Assembly (NCBI RefSeq): GCF_000202835.1
Contig: NC_015186.1
Span: forward strand, 434,001 to 498,000
Direction: 5' to 3'
Origin: Acidiphilium multivorum AIU301
GTDB taxonomy: Bacteria; Pseudomonadota; Alphaproteobacteria; Acetobacterales; Acetobacteraceae
Length of the DNA: 64,000 nt
The notes under the pieces are model-generated. The model did not search any database. It saw only the letters and a program-made list of their open reading frames with translations, and was not told where the DNA came from. The translations under genes and the position numbers were made by a program. Shown one piece after another: positions 18,788 through 27,400 of the stretch. Every line of letters begins with the position of its first letter. Position 1 is the first letter of the stretch.

Positions 18788-18845
18788 ATGCGGCATAATC
18801 CGGATCGCGGCATTATGCCCCTTATGCCGACATCGGCATAAGGGG
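18788..18845 (-). repeat. right inverted end of the RIT element with extra palindrome
   Basis: Bases 18788-18817 are the inverted partner of the left end. They are followed by a perfect palindrome at 18818-18845: arms of 13 bases (CCCCTTATGCCGA / TCGGCATAAGGGG) around CA. This palindrome has no counterpart at the left end, making the ends asymmetric; it may orient the recombinases or fold as a hairpin in single-stranded DNA. Confidence 0.8.
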
Positions 18846-19175
18846 CACTGGTCAGGCGCGGCCCGTCGGCTGGCGCGCGACATGTCCGGCGGCTTCGGCT
18901 CCGCCAGCTACGCCAAGGAAGAACTGGTTGCCGAAATGACGGCTGCGTTCCTCTGCGCGAGCCTCGGCATCGTGCCGACCGTGCGGCACGCCGACTACAT
19001 CGGCTCCTGGCTCGAGGTGCTGCGCGACGATGACCACGCGATCATCCGCGCCGCCAGCGCGGCCTCGAAGGCGGCCGACTATCTGCTGGCGTTCCAGATC
19101 GAAGACGATGAGCGAGAGGGCCCCGAATGTCGACCCGCCGGCCCCGTCGTCTTGAGCGCGGTTTACGTTCCGTGA
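18846..19175 (+). pseudogene. ArdC-like antirestriction protein, 3' part
   Basis: Starts in frame with WSGAARRLARD, the exact continuation of the HELGH zinc motif, then SYAKEELVAEMTAAFLC (the third zinc ligand Glu region) and GSWLEVLRDD...ASKAADYLL, the normal ArdC C-terminus. There is no start codon in place and the zinc-binding half is separated from the ssDNA-binding half by 3.4 kb. Its stop TGA is the TGA inside the GTGACGGG box of a partial family-A leader. Confidence 0.87.
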
Positions 19176-19187
19176 CGGGTTAAGCCA
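19110..19187 (+). promoter_or_regulatory. partial structured leader family A, copy 5 (after ardC)
   Basis: Contains gagcgagaggg at 19110-19120 and GTGACGGGTT at 19172-19181, the two upstream boxes of the family, but lacks the GAGAGAGGCTC hairpin and closing CCCGT. The sequence breaks off where the two small unknown genes begin, so they may have been inserted into a leader. Confidence 0.45.
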
Positions 19188-19194
19188 AGGTCGC

Positions 19195-19596
19195 TTGACG
19201 AACCCAGAGAGCCGGTTTATGGCATTAAACGTCTCAGAGGGGCGTCTCTTGTCAAATTTCTCGCGATCGACGTTGCTGCGGGTCGGCCGTCTGCTCAATC
19301 CAGGCAAGGCGAGCGGTCACTTGGCGCGACTAGCGGAGTGTGCCGGCACCACCCGCAAGACAATCCGTAACTGGTCAGCCGAAACCAGTGATCCACAATT
19401 TCGAGCCATGTCAGGTACAGCAAAGCGCGCTGTCGCTGTGCTCGCCTATTTCGCGCTCACTGGGCAGCTCACCCGCGAACGCATGGAGGATGTCATCACT
19501 TTGGAACAGGCAATGGAGGACGACCGCCGTTTTGAACGATTGGCCGCGCGCATCACGCAATTGCTAGAGGAGGAGAAAAAAAATGCGGACGAATAA
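19195..19596 (+). CDS. unknown small HTH-like protein
   Basis: A 133-residue frame with TTG at 19195 (aagg eight bases upstream) or ATG at 19219. The centre LARLAECAGTTRKTIRNWSAE looks like a helix-turn-helix, and the C-terminus is acidic then basic (LLEEEKKNADE). I do not recognise the family. It overlaps the next gene by 14 bases, so the two form a pair, and both are more AT-rich than the backbone. A regulator plus partner, or a toxin-antitoxin pair, is possible but not shown. Confidence 0.55.
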   Translation: MTNPESRFMALNVSEGRLLSNFSRSTLLRVGRLLNPGKASGHLARLAECAGTTRKTIRNWSAETSDPQFRAMSGTAKRAVAVLAYFALTGQLTRERMEDVITLEQAMEDDRRFERLAARITQLLEEEKKNADE

Positions 19597-19897
19597 GACC
19601 GCCGAGATCAACGACTTGATTCGGATTTGGGTGCATATCGACCCGACTACCGACCAGTTCATGCGCCTTGCCGGCCTATACGTATTGTACGCAGTTCTCG
19701 ACAAGACTGGCGGATTCCCGAAGAAAGCCGGCGTGACTAAGCGCACCATGGCCAAGGGCCGGGTGCGATCGTTCATTTTCCAGCGCAAGCACCAGCAGCG
19801 AGTGCTTCGTGCGCTGAATGCGTATGACGCGGTCATCGCCTCGACGGATCGCTCTAGCGTCGTGCAATTTGCGCGACTTCACAGCGTCGCGGCGTGA
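19583..19897 (+). CDS. unknown small basic protein
   Basis: A 104-residue frame starting MRTNKTAEINDL just after aggagg of the preceding gene end, a good ribosome site. It has a hydrophobic core segment (MRLAGLYVLYAVLDKTGG) and a basic middle (KKAGVTKRTMAKGRVRSF). No family recognised. Paired with the preceding HTH-like gene by overlap; together they lie between a partial and a full family-A leader, suggesting an inserted unit. Confidence 0.55.
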   Translation: MRTNKTAEINDLIRIWVHIDPTTDQFMRLAGLYVLYAVLDKTGGFPKKAGVTKRTMAKGRVRSFIFQRKHQQRVLRALNAYDAVIASTDRSSVVQFARLHSVAA

Positions 19898-19982
19898 CTC
19901 GCAAGACAGAGGCTGCGCTTTGTGCTGCGGATATGAGCGCTGCTTCCTCGCCTTGAGGGCCTGACGTCGCCTTTGGCGCCTG

Positions 19983-20065
19983 AGAGCGAGAGGGCCGCAA
20001 GCGTTCCGTGACGGGTCGAAGCGCCGGGAGAGAGGCTCCCGGCCGGCCCGTCATGGAGAACTGCC
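19983..20065 (+). promoter_or_regulatory. structured leader family A, copy 2
   Basis: gagcgagaggg (19983-19993), CGTGACGGG, hairpin GCCGGGAG-AGAGG-CTCCCGGC (20023-20043), outer pair ACGGG/CCCGT (20011-20015 with 20047-20051), then GGAGAAC and the ATG at 20066. The eight-base-pair inner stem differs from copy 1 yet keeps full pairing and the same loop. Confidence 0.68.
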
Positions 20066-20461
20066 ATGAGCGCCGCCGAAAACGTCGAACTCCACTCCCA
20101 CCATGCCGAGCTGATCGCCGAAGCCCTGGCGACCGAGGGTGGCCACCTCTCGATCGGCCGGGGCGGGTTTATCCTCTGGTATGGGGATGGATGCCGACTC
20201 CTGGGATACGACTCCGAGCCGATCAAGGCGGCGTGCATTGCCGCCGGCCTGCCGGTGATCGACAGCCGCGGGGTCGCCTTCGATGCGGTGGCGCGGCTTG
20301 TCATGCGCGGGCCGATGGTCGCCGTCGGCGCGCCGCCGGACCCACCACCGCATGGCCCGTTCAGCTATGCGCCCCTGGCGGCGGTGGCAGCGGCATACCG
20401 CGCCGCCGGCGCCGAGGTGGTCAATCTGCCGCAACCAGCGGCGGATGCCCCCGGCGGCTGA
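20066..20461 (+). CDS. unknown 131-residue ICE protein
   Basis: A soluble protein with no recognised domain. It has an N-terminal half rich in Gly/Ala/Ile (GGHLSIGRGGFILWYGDG) and a Pro-rich linker (GAPPDPPPHGPF). It sits between ardC and the parB-like gene, each preceded by its own family-A leader, which argues that it is a genuine expressed gene of the same regulon. The start ATG follows ggagaac at a normal distance. Confidence 0.65.
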   Translation: MSAAENVELHSHHAELIAEALATEGGHLSIGRGGFILWYGDGCRLLGYDSEPIKAACIAAGLPVIDSRGVAFDAVARLVMRGPMVAVGAPPDPPPHGPFSYAPLAAVAAAYRAAGAEVVNLPQPAADAPGG

Positions 20462-20479
20462 GGCTCGCGCCGCCGCCGA

Positions 20480-20561
20480 GAGCGAGAGGGCGGAGGCGAG
20501 TTTCGTGACGGGTCGAGGGCTGGGAGAGAGGCTCCCGGCCGGCCCGTCGCGGAGATCACCG
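20480..20561 (+). promoter_or_regulatory. structured leader family A, copy 3 (upstream of parB-like gene)
   Basis: gagcgagaggg (20480-20490), CGTGACGGG, hairpin GGGCTGGGAG-AGAGG-CTCCCGGCC with T-G and flanking pairs (20518-20540), outer pair ACGGG/CCCGT (20508-20512 with 20543-20547), then GGAGATC before the ATG at 20562. It has the same loop and outer pair as copies 1 and 2. Confidence 0.68.
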
Positions 20562-22581
20562 ATGGCTGCGACCCAGAAGATCGTCCTGAACCCGTCCCGA
20601 GACATTCCGTTCAACAAGCTCGTCCTGAGCCAGGCCAATGTCCGGCGCGTGAAGGCCGGCGTCTCGATCGAGGCGCTGGCCGAGAGCATCGCCCGGCGTT
20701 CCCTGCTGCAAAGCCTGAGCGTGCGCCCGGTGCTGGATGCCGAGGGCAACGAGACGGGCATGTTAGAGGTGCCCGCCGGCGGCCGGCGCTATCGCGCGCT
20801 GGAGTTGCTGGTCCGGCAGAAGCGCCTGGCCAAGACCGCGCCCATCCCCTGCATCGTCAAGACCGAGGGCCTCGCCGAGGAGGACAGCCTCGCCGAGAAC
20901 ACCGACCGCGAGGCGCTGCACCCGCTCGACCAGTTCCGCGCCTTCAAGACGCTGCGTACAAAAAGCCAGGGCGAGGAGGAGATCGCCGCCGCGTTCGGCG
21001 TCACCGCCGCGGTGGTGCGCCAGCGGCTCAAGCTCGCCGCCGCCAGCCCGGCGCTGCTCGACGGCTATGCCGAGGGCGCGATGACGCTCGATCAGCTCAT
21101 GGCGTTGTGCGTCAGCGACGATCATGCCCGCCAGGAACAGGTGTGGGCGACGATCCAGCGCGGCTGGAACAAGGAGCCGCACATCATCCGCCGCATGCTG
21201 ACCGAGGGGGCGGTACGCGCAAGCGACCGACGCGCGAGCTTCGTCGGCACCGAGGCGTACGAAGCCGCAGGCGGCATCGTGATGCGCGACCTGTTCCAGG
21301 AGGACGAGGGCGGCTGGTTGCAGGACCCGGTGCTGCTCGACCGGCTGGTGGCCGAGCGCCTGGCCCGCGAGGCAGACGCCATCCGCGCCGAAGGCTGGAA
21401 ATGGCTCGAGGCCGCCCCGGACTTCCCCTACGGCCACCGGCACGGGCTGCGTCCGCTGCCCTCTACCAATCCTCTCACCGAGCCCGAACAGGCGGAGTTC
21501 GATGCGCTGAAGGGCGAATACGACTCGCTGGAGGAGCAGTATGGCGAGGCCGACGAGCTGCCCGAGGCGGTCGAGGCACGCCTGATCGAGATCGAGACGG
21601 CGATTGAGGCATTTCAGAACCGCCCGCCGAAATTCGACCCCGCCGACATCGTTCGCGCCGGTGCCTTTATCAGCATCGACCGCGACGGTGCGCTGCGCGT
21701 CGAACGCGGCTACGTGCGGCCTGACGACGAACCCCCCGGTGGCAGCGCCCGACGATCCCGATCAGTCCGCGGAGCCGGCCAGCACCGTACCCGATACCGA
21801 TCGGGACCCGTCCGCCACGGAGGTGCGCTCGACCACGACCATCACTGCCGCGGAGCCGTCAGCCGAGGTGCCCGAGGAAGACGAGGGGCTGAAGCCGCTG
21901 CCCGAGCGGCTGATGACGGAACTCACCGCACACCGGACGCTCGCGTTGCGGGAAGCCTTGGGGAACGACTGGGACACGGCGTTCCTGGCCGTGCTCCACG
22001 CGTTTTGCCTCCGCCTGTTCTATCGCTCCGCCGCCGACACATGCCTGTAGATCGAGGCCAAGAGCGCCGGGTTCGGGACCCAGGCTCCGGGACTGAACGA
22101 CACCGCGTCCGCCAAAGCCATCGACGTGCGGCACGAGGCATGGGCGAAGCAATTGCCGGCGACGTCCGGAGAACTCTGGAACGCGCTCGTCGGCTTCGGC
22201 ACCGACACGCGCGCGGCGCTATTCGCGCATTGCGCGGCACTGACGATCAACGCGCTTCACGAACCCTGGAACCGCCGTCCGGGCGCCCTGGCGCACGCCG
22301 ATCGATTGGCCCAGGCGGTCAGTCTCGACATGGCGGCGGCGGGCTGGGTGCCGACGGTCGAGACCTATCTTGGCCGGGTGCCGAAGGCCCGCATCCTGGA
22401 GGCGGTGCGCGAGGCAAAGGGCGAGCACGCCGCGCAGCTGATCGACCACCTGAAGAAGCCGGAGATTGCGCAGGAGGCCGAACGGCTGCTCGCCGGCACC
22501 GGCTGGCTGCCCAAGCCGCTCCGCACGCCCAGGGGAGTTTACGCTAGACTTTCGTTTGATCTCTTGAAGACGCATCTCTAA
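20562..22581 (+). pseudogene. ParB-like nuclease/partition-domain protein, frameshifted with nonsense codon
   Basis: The N-terminus is a ParB/Srx-type domain (PFNKLVLSQANVRR, PAGGRRYRALELL, LAENTDREALHPLDQFRAF), followed by an HTH region (EEEIAAAFGVTAAVVRQRLKL) and a long C-terminal extension typical of ICE ParB proteins. The frame changes near 21740 (after RPDDEPP). In the new frame a TAG at 22048-22050 interrupts RSAADTCL*IEAKSAGF, where relatives would be expected to have a sense codon such as Glu. Recognisable sequence ends near 22535 (WLPKPLRTP), next to the minus-strand gene at 22544. Two independent lesions make it a decaying gene. Confidence 0.85.
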
Positions 22582-23245
22582 ACGACGCCGGAATGTCTAT
22601 GCTGCCTTCATGGGTTTGTGATCTCGTCCTCATCCAACCCAAAAATTTTTGGACAATCTTTACGTATGCGAGGACAAGGCTGCCTGCCCCGAATGGCAAG
22701 CCTTTTACGATGTCGCGATCAATCTGGTAGACAAAGCTGCCAACGCGGATCACAAGGTCTCCGCGCTCCCGCGCTCTGACGCGCTCGCGTAACCTAGCGA
22801 TTTCCTTGCTGACGTTGCTACCGCCGATCGTGAGCCCGAGAGTTTTCTGCTCCTCGTCCAAATTCTCCAACTCGACAAGAATTCGAACCGCATCGTTTTC
22901 AAGTGAGGCTACCCGATCCTCTATCGCCTGCCGTCGCGACTCTAACTTTACAATTTCAATCAGTTTTTCCCGTTCTACTTCAAGTATTCTTATTTTTTCT
23001 TCCTGATTTTTCGCTTCATTGATCAACTGCTCGATCTCAGGTACTTTTGCCAATCGCTTAATAACATCTGAACTGGAACCATTAAGTGCGAAGCTAAGAA
23101 GTGTGAGACCAAGGGGAGCGGCTAAAGCAGCCGCGAGGCCGAACAACCATATGTAGGCTGAATATTTGCTCGAGAACCATCCAAGGTATACGACCCCGAC
23201 GATAAGTCCCGTTGCAATGATCGCTGCGCTGACGCGCTTCAACAT
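22544..23245 (-). CDS. unknown membrane-anchored coiled-coil protein
   Basis: The 233-residue product from MLKRVSAA has two transmembrane helices (about residues 6-24 and 31-53), then an uninterrupted coiled coil with heptad-like Leu/Ile and many Glu/Lys (about 65-150), then a basic region (RLRERVRARERGDLV). Length and topology fit a cytoplasm-facing membrane sensor or scaffold. I know no family. Base composition is clearly lower in GC than the surrounding ICE. Its 3' end abuts the parB-like gene exactly where that gene loses its expected ending, so it arrived by insertion. A longer frame exists upstream but the chosen start follows gggag. Confidence 0.6.
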   Translation of the reverse strand: MLKRVSAAIIATGLIVGVVYLGWFSSKYSAYIWLFGLAAALAAPLGLTLLSFALNGSSSDVIKRLAKVPEIEQLINEAKNQEEKIRILEVEREKLIEIVKLESRRQAIEDRVASLENDAVRILVELENLDEEQKTLGLTIGGSNVSKEIARLRERVRARERGDLVIRVGSFVYQIDRDIVKGLPFGAGSLVLAYVKIVQKFLGWMRTRSQTHEGSIDIPASFRDASSRDQTKV

Positions 23246-23340
23246 CCTCTTTCTCCCGAAAGATCGCTCGGGGCGAACACAATCACCAAGGCATTGACAC
23301 TCTGTTACGCTATTACAGTCACCGAGAACCACACGCAATT

Positions 23341-23583
23341 TCAGCCCGTAATGAACCAGAATTCACAGTCAGGGCTTCCGCGGTGACACTTCAGGATACC
23401 CCCGCGGCGCTCGACCCCCACGTAGGATTGAATGTCGTCCCCCTTGGTTGGAGCGCCCAAAAGCAGACCGTCTCCTCTCCCGACATCTCCGCCGTGCGAG
23501 CGACCGGTGGGCATGTCAGCTTCCCACGCATCAAGCCGCCGGGCTGCCGCTGGTCTTTGCGCACTCGCCGGCGGCGCGTTCAT
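23341..23583 (-). CDS. possible small gene coupled to vapC
   Basis: An 80-codon frame whose ATG overlaps the stop of the PIN toxin gene as ATGA, the same coupling used between antitoxin and toxin. The C-terminal part (GDDIQSYVGVERRGGILK, then CHRGSPDCEFWFITG) reads like real protein, but no family is recognised and codon use is not decisive. It could be a chance frame. Confidence 0.28.
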   Translation of the reverse strand: MNAPPASAQRPAAARRLDAWEADMPTGRSHGGDVGRGDGLLLGAPTKGDDIQSYVGVERRGGILKCHRGSPDCEFWFITG

Positions 23584-24005
23584 AGCAGCGCCGTCTTCAC
23601 CGCCAGGGCCGGGCCGACCTCACCTAGTCGCCGGTCCAACGTGCAAAGGTTGGCGCCGTAATCGGCGCAGATTGCGAGATGCAGCGCGTCACCGGCCCAC
23701 AGGCCGAGCGCGTGCTGATCGGCAAACCGCGTGGCGGTGCGGAACTGAGCGCCGGAGATCGGCAGCACAGTGAAGGTTTCCGCGCTCATCGTAGTGAACA
23801 TGGCGAGCGCATCCGCCCGGTGCTGCGTCTCGATCTGCCCAGATCGCAACTTGATCGACAGCGCCGAGGAAAACTCTGCCGTCACCCAATCGCTGATCGC
23901 GAGAAGTTCCGGATCCTGGTCTCCCAGCCAGCGCTGCATGCGCTGGGTCTCTGCCTCATGCGTCAATGCAGCGAGGAGCACCGAAGTATCGAGATAGAGG
24001 ATCAA
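23580..24005 (-). CDS. PIN-domain toxin (VapC-like)
   Basis: A 141-residue PIN ribonuclease-fold protein. The acidic residues that bind metal are in LYLDTSVLLA, WVTAEFSSA, AGDALHLAI and TLDRRL, so the active site looks complete. Members of this family cleave tRNA or rRNA when free of antitoxin. It follows the antitoxin gene with a four-base ATGA overlap. Within the ICE it probably stabilises the element. Confidence 0.88.
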   Translation of the reverse strand: MILYLDTSVLLAALTHEAETQRMQRWLGDQDPELLAISDWVTAEFSSALSIKLRSGQIETQHRADALAMFTTMSAETFTVLPISGAQFRTATRFADQHALGLWAGDALHLAICADYGANLCTLDRRLGEVGPALAVKTALL

Positions 24006-24244
24006 TAACGCGCCTCGTCACGCATGCGGCGGATGAACTCGCCCGCCGGCTCCGGCTGCATTGGCATTTTCTCGACCATCGCGCGCAGGGCCGCGATGTC
24101 GATGCGCTTGCGTGGCGCCTTCGCGGCGACGATCTGCGCGACCGGCTTGCCGCGGCGGGTGATCTGCACGGTCTCGCCGCCGGCCGCGCGCTCGACCAGT
24201 TCGCTCAGATGCGCCTTGGCGTCGGCGATGCTCACACTTCCCAT
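24002..24244 (-). CDS. Phd/YefM-type antitoxin
   Basis: An 80-residue protein starting VSIADAKAHLSELVERAAGGE, the DNA-binding fold of Phd/YefM antitoxins, followed by TRRGKPVAQIV and a C-terminal toxin-binding tail (PAGEFIRRMRDE). It should neutralise the overlapping PIN toxin and repress the pair. The short AT-richer stretch 24252-24275 upstream is the likely promoter and operator. Confidence 0.87.
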   Translation of the reverse strand: MGSVSIADAKAHLSELVERAAGGETVQITRRGKPVAQIVAAKAPRKRIDIAALRAMVEKMPMQPEPAGEFIRRMRDEARY

Positions 24245-24341
24245 GAGGCTCTCCTGACCATCTAATTGGTCATCTTTAGCACGGTACGGGCCGGAACCAA
24301 AGCGCCGGAGCGGGTCACCGCGGCGGCACGTGGAGCTCGGA

Positions 24342-24429
24342 GAGCGAGAGGATGGCCGGGACGGGGTGAGCCGGGTGGGGTCGAGAGAGCGCCCGCCGGC
24401 TTCGCAACCCCGCTCTCCGGAATCCCCGC
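24342..24429 (+). promoter_or_regulatory. divergent structured leader family A, copy 4 (upstream of helicase gene)
   Basis: Shares gagcgagag (24342-24350), GGGACGGGGTGAG and a GTCGAGAGAG core with the other copies. Here the core sits in a different helix, GCCGGGTGGG paired with CCCGCCGGC. The element again ends directly at the ATG (24430). It is weaker than copies 1-3 because the closing CCCGT and the GAGAGAGGCTC hairpin are not conserved. Confidence 0.45.
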
Positions 24430-27400
24430 ATGAACCTCATCGTCCCCGCGCTGGCCGAGCAGTCGGCCATGCTCGCATCCCCGTCCGCGCCGCCTGCGCC
24501 CGATCGGGCGTCCGCCATCCTGGGCGCCGGCCGGCTGCTGCTGCCCGCGCTGGAGCGGGGCCAGGCCCTGGACGCCGCCATCTTGCGCACCGCCATGGAG
24601 GCGGCGTTCGGCGCATCCGACACCGGCGGCATCTGGGTATGGAAGGACGCCTACGAGGCCTGTGAAGTGGCGCAGGTTCTGTTTCTGCGCCAGCACGGGC
24701 CGGCCATGCGCGCCCGCGCCGGCAGCCCAGCGGCGATGCTTGCCATGCTGGCGAAGCTGGCCGCGCTGGCGCCCACGCATACGCGCCGCTCCGAGGAAAG
24801 TGCGGCGCTCCAGCAGTTCTCGACGCCGATCGCGCTCGGCTTCGCGGCCAGCGCCGCCGCCGCGATTACGCCGAGTGACCTAGTGCTGGAGCCCTCCGCG
24901 GGCACTGGACTGCTCGCCGTGTTCGCCGCCCTCGCCGGCGGCGTCCTGGCGCTGAACGAGCTCGCCGAGACCCGCGCCGACCTACTCGGCCGTCTGCTCC
25001 CAAGCGCGCCCGTCAGCCGCCACGACGCGGCGCAGATCCACGACCATCTGAATCCGTCCATCGCACCCTCGGTGGTGCTGATGAACCCGCCCTTCTCGGT
25101 CGCGGCGCATGTCGAGGAGCGGATGGCAGACGCGGCCTTCCGCCACGGCACCGCGGTCGAGACGCGGCTGACCGTAATCGACCGCGTGCCGGCCGAGGAC
25201 CCGACCGCCTTTCCGCCGTGCCCCGGCATCGCCCCCGATGCGGCGACGCTGCTGGAGTGGGTGACTCGCCTCGTGCCGCCGCGCCCGGCCGTGTCTGCCC
25301 CGCCGGTCGCGCCTCCGGCCGCCTGCCCGGTGCCCCCGCGCGCGATCGTCCCGCGCCCGCATCCCATCCCGATCCGTCACCCGGAACCGCCGATCGATCC
25401 CGGAATCGCGCTCGCATACGAGGTCCGCGACGAACGGCCGCCCGAGCATGGCCGGATCAGCGATGCGCTCTACGAGAGCTATTCCGTCCAGACCATCGTG
25501 ATCCCTGGCGCGCAGCCGCATCCGACGAAGCTCGTACAATCGTCCGCCATGGCCTCGGTCACGCCACCGCGCCCAAGCTACCGGCCCCACCTGCCGCCGG
25601 CGGTCATATCGGCCGGCCTGCTGTCTGACGCGCAGATCGAGAGCGTCATCTACGCCGGCGAAGCTCATGCCGGGCATCTCGCCGGCGCCTGGCTGGTGGA
25701 TGCGACCTACGACCAGGTCTCCGCCGCCCCCGACGATGCCGAGGGCGCGGTGCGCTTCCGCCGCGGCTGGTTTCTCGGCGACGGCACCGGCGCCGGCAAA
25801 GGGCGGCAGGTGGCCGGCGTCATTCTCGACAACTGGCTGAAGGGCCGCCGCCGCGCGCTCTGGGTCTCGAAATCCGACAAGCTGATCGAGGATGCCCAGC
25901 GCGATTGGTCCGCCCTCGGCCAGGAGCGGCTGCTGATCACCCCGCTCGCGCGCTTCCGGCAGGGCACGCCGATCCGCCTCGACCAGGGCATCCTGTTCAC
26001 GACCTACGCGACGCTGCGGTCGGCCGAGCGGGAGGGCAAGGTCTCGCGGCTCGATCAGATCATCGACTGGCTGGGGCGGGATTTCGACGGGGTGCTCGTG
26101 TTCGACGAGGCGCACGCCATGGCCAACGCCGCCGGCGATACCTCCGAACGCGGCGAGCGCAGGCCGTCCCAGCAGGGTCGCGCCGGGCTGCGGCTGCAAC
26201 ACGCACTGCCCGATGCGCGAGTGCTCTACGTCTCCGCGACCGGCGCAACCTCGGTGCAGAACCTCGCCTATGCGCAACGGCTGGGCCTCTGGGGCGGGGC
26301 GGATTTCCCGTTCGCGACTCGGCAGGAATTCGTCACGGCGATGGAGGCCGGCGGGATCGCGGCGATGGAAGTACTGGCGCGGGATCTGAAGGCGCTCGGC
26401 CTCTACGCCGCGCGCTCGCTGTCGTACGAGGGGATCGAGGTCGAGATCGTCGAGCACGCACTCAGCCGCGAGCAGGTGCGCATCTACGACGCCTACGCCG
26501 AGGCCTTCCAGGTGATCCACGCCAACCTGGCCGAAGCCCTGGAGGCGGCCAATGTCACCGGTCCGTCCGGCACGCTGAACCGCCAGGCAAAGGCGGCGGC
26601 GCGATCGGCCTTCGAATCGAACAAGCAGCGTTTCTTCAACCACCTGATCACCGCGATGAAGGTGCCGACGCTGATCGGCGCCATCGAGCGCGACATCGCC
26701 GCCGGGGCCGCCTGTATCGTGCAGCTGGTTTCCACCGGCGAGGCGCTGCTGGACCGGCGGCTGGCCGACATCCCCGCCGGTGAGTGGGCCGACGTGCAGG
26801 TGGACATCACCCCGCGCGAATACGTCCTCGACTACCTGGCGCACGGTTTCCCGACGCAGCTGTTCGAGGTGTTCACCGATAGCGACGGCAATCTGCTCTC
26901 CCGCCCGGTGTTCCGGGACGGCCAGCCGGTGCAGTCGCGCGAGGCGGTCGAACGGCGGGACCGGACGATCGATCACCTCGCCGCACTGCCGGCGGTGCAG
27001 GGCGCACTCGATCAGATCGTCCAGCGCTTCGGCACCGATCAGGTTGCCGAGGTCACCGGGCGGTCGCGGCGCGTGGTGCGCAAGATCGCCCCCGATGGCA
27101 ACGAGCGACTCGCCGTCGAGACCCGCCTTGGCTCGGCCAACCTCGCCGAGACCCAGGCCTTCATGGACGACGAGAAGCGCATCCTGGTCTTCTCCGACGC
27201 CGGCGGCACCGAACGCAGCTATCACGCCGACCTCGCCGTCCGGAACCAGCGCCGGCGGGTGCACTACCTGCTGGAACCTGGCTGGAAGGCGGACACCGCC
27301 ATTCAAGGGCTGGGTCGGTCAAACCGCACCAATCAGCGCCAACCCCCGCTCTTCCGTCCGGTGGCGACCGACGTGCGCGGGGAGAAGCGTTTCCTCTCCA

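Larger units (their letters stand above)
15475..18845. mobile_element. RIT element (recombinase in trio) inserted in ardC
   Basis: About 3.37 kb carrying three overlapping tyrosine-recombinase genes and flanked by near-identical 30-bp inverted ends (15475-15504 and 18788-18817), the layout of RIT elements. Joining 15477 to 18849 restores ArdC as HELGHWSG with no lost residue, so the insertion looks clean and recent. No target-site duplication longer than the ambiguous two bases CA is visible. The right side carries an extra palindrome between the inverted end and the ardC junction. Confidence 0.88.

Noticed and set aside
24982-27306. 774-codon minus-strand frame inside the helicase gene
   Set aside because: Antisense shadow of the strawberry-notch-like gene; repetitive Arg/Gly/His content and no domain.
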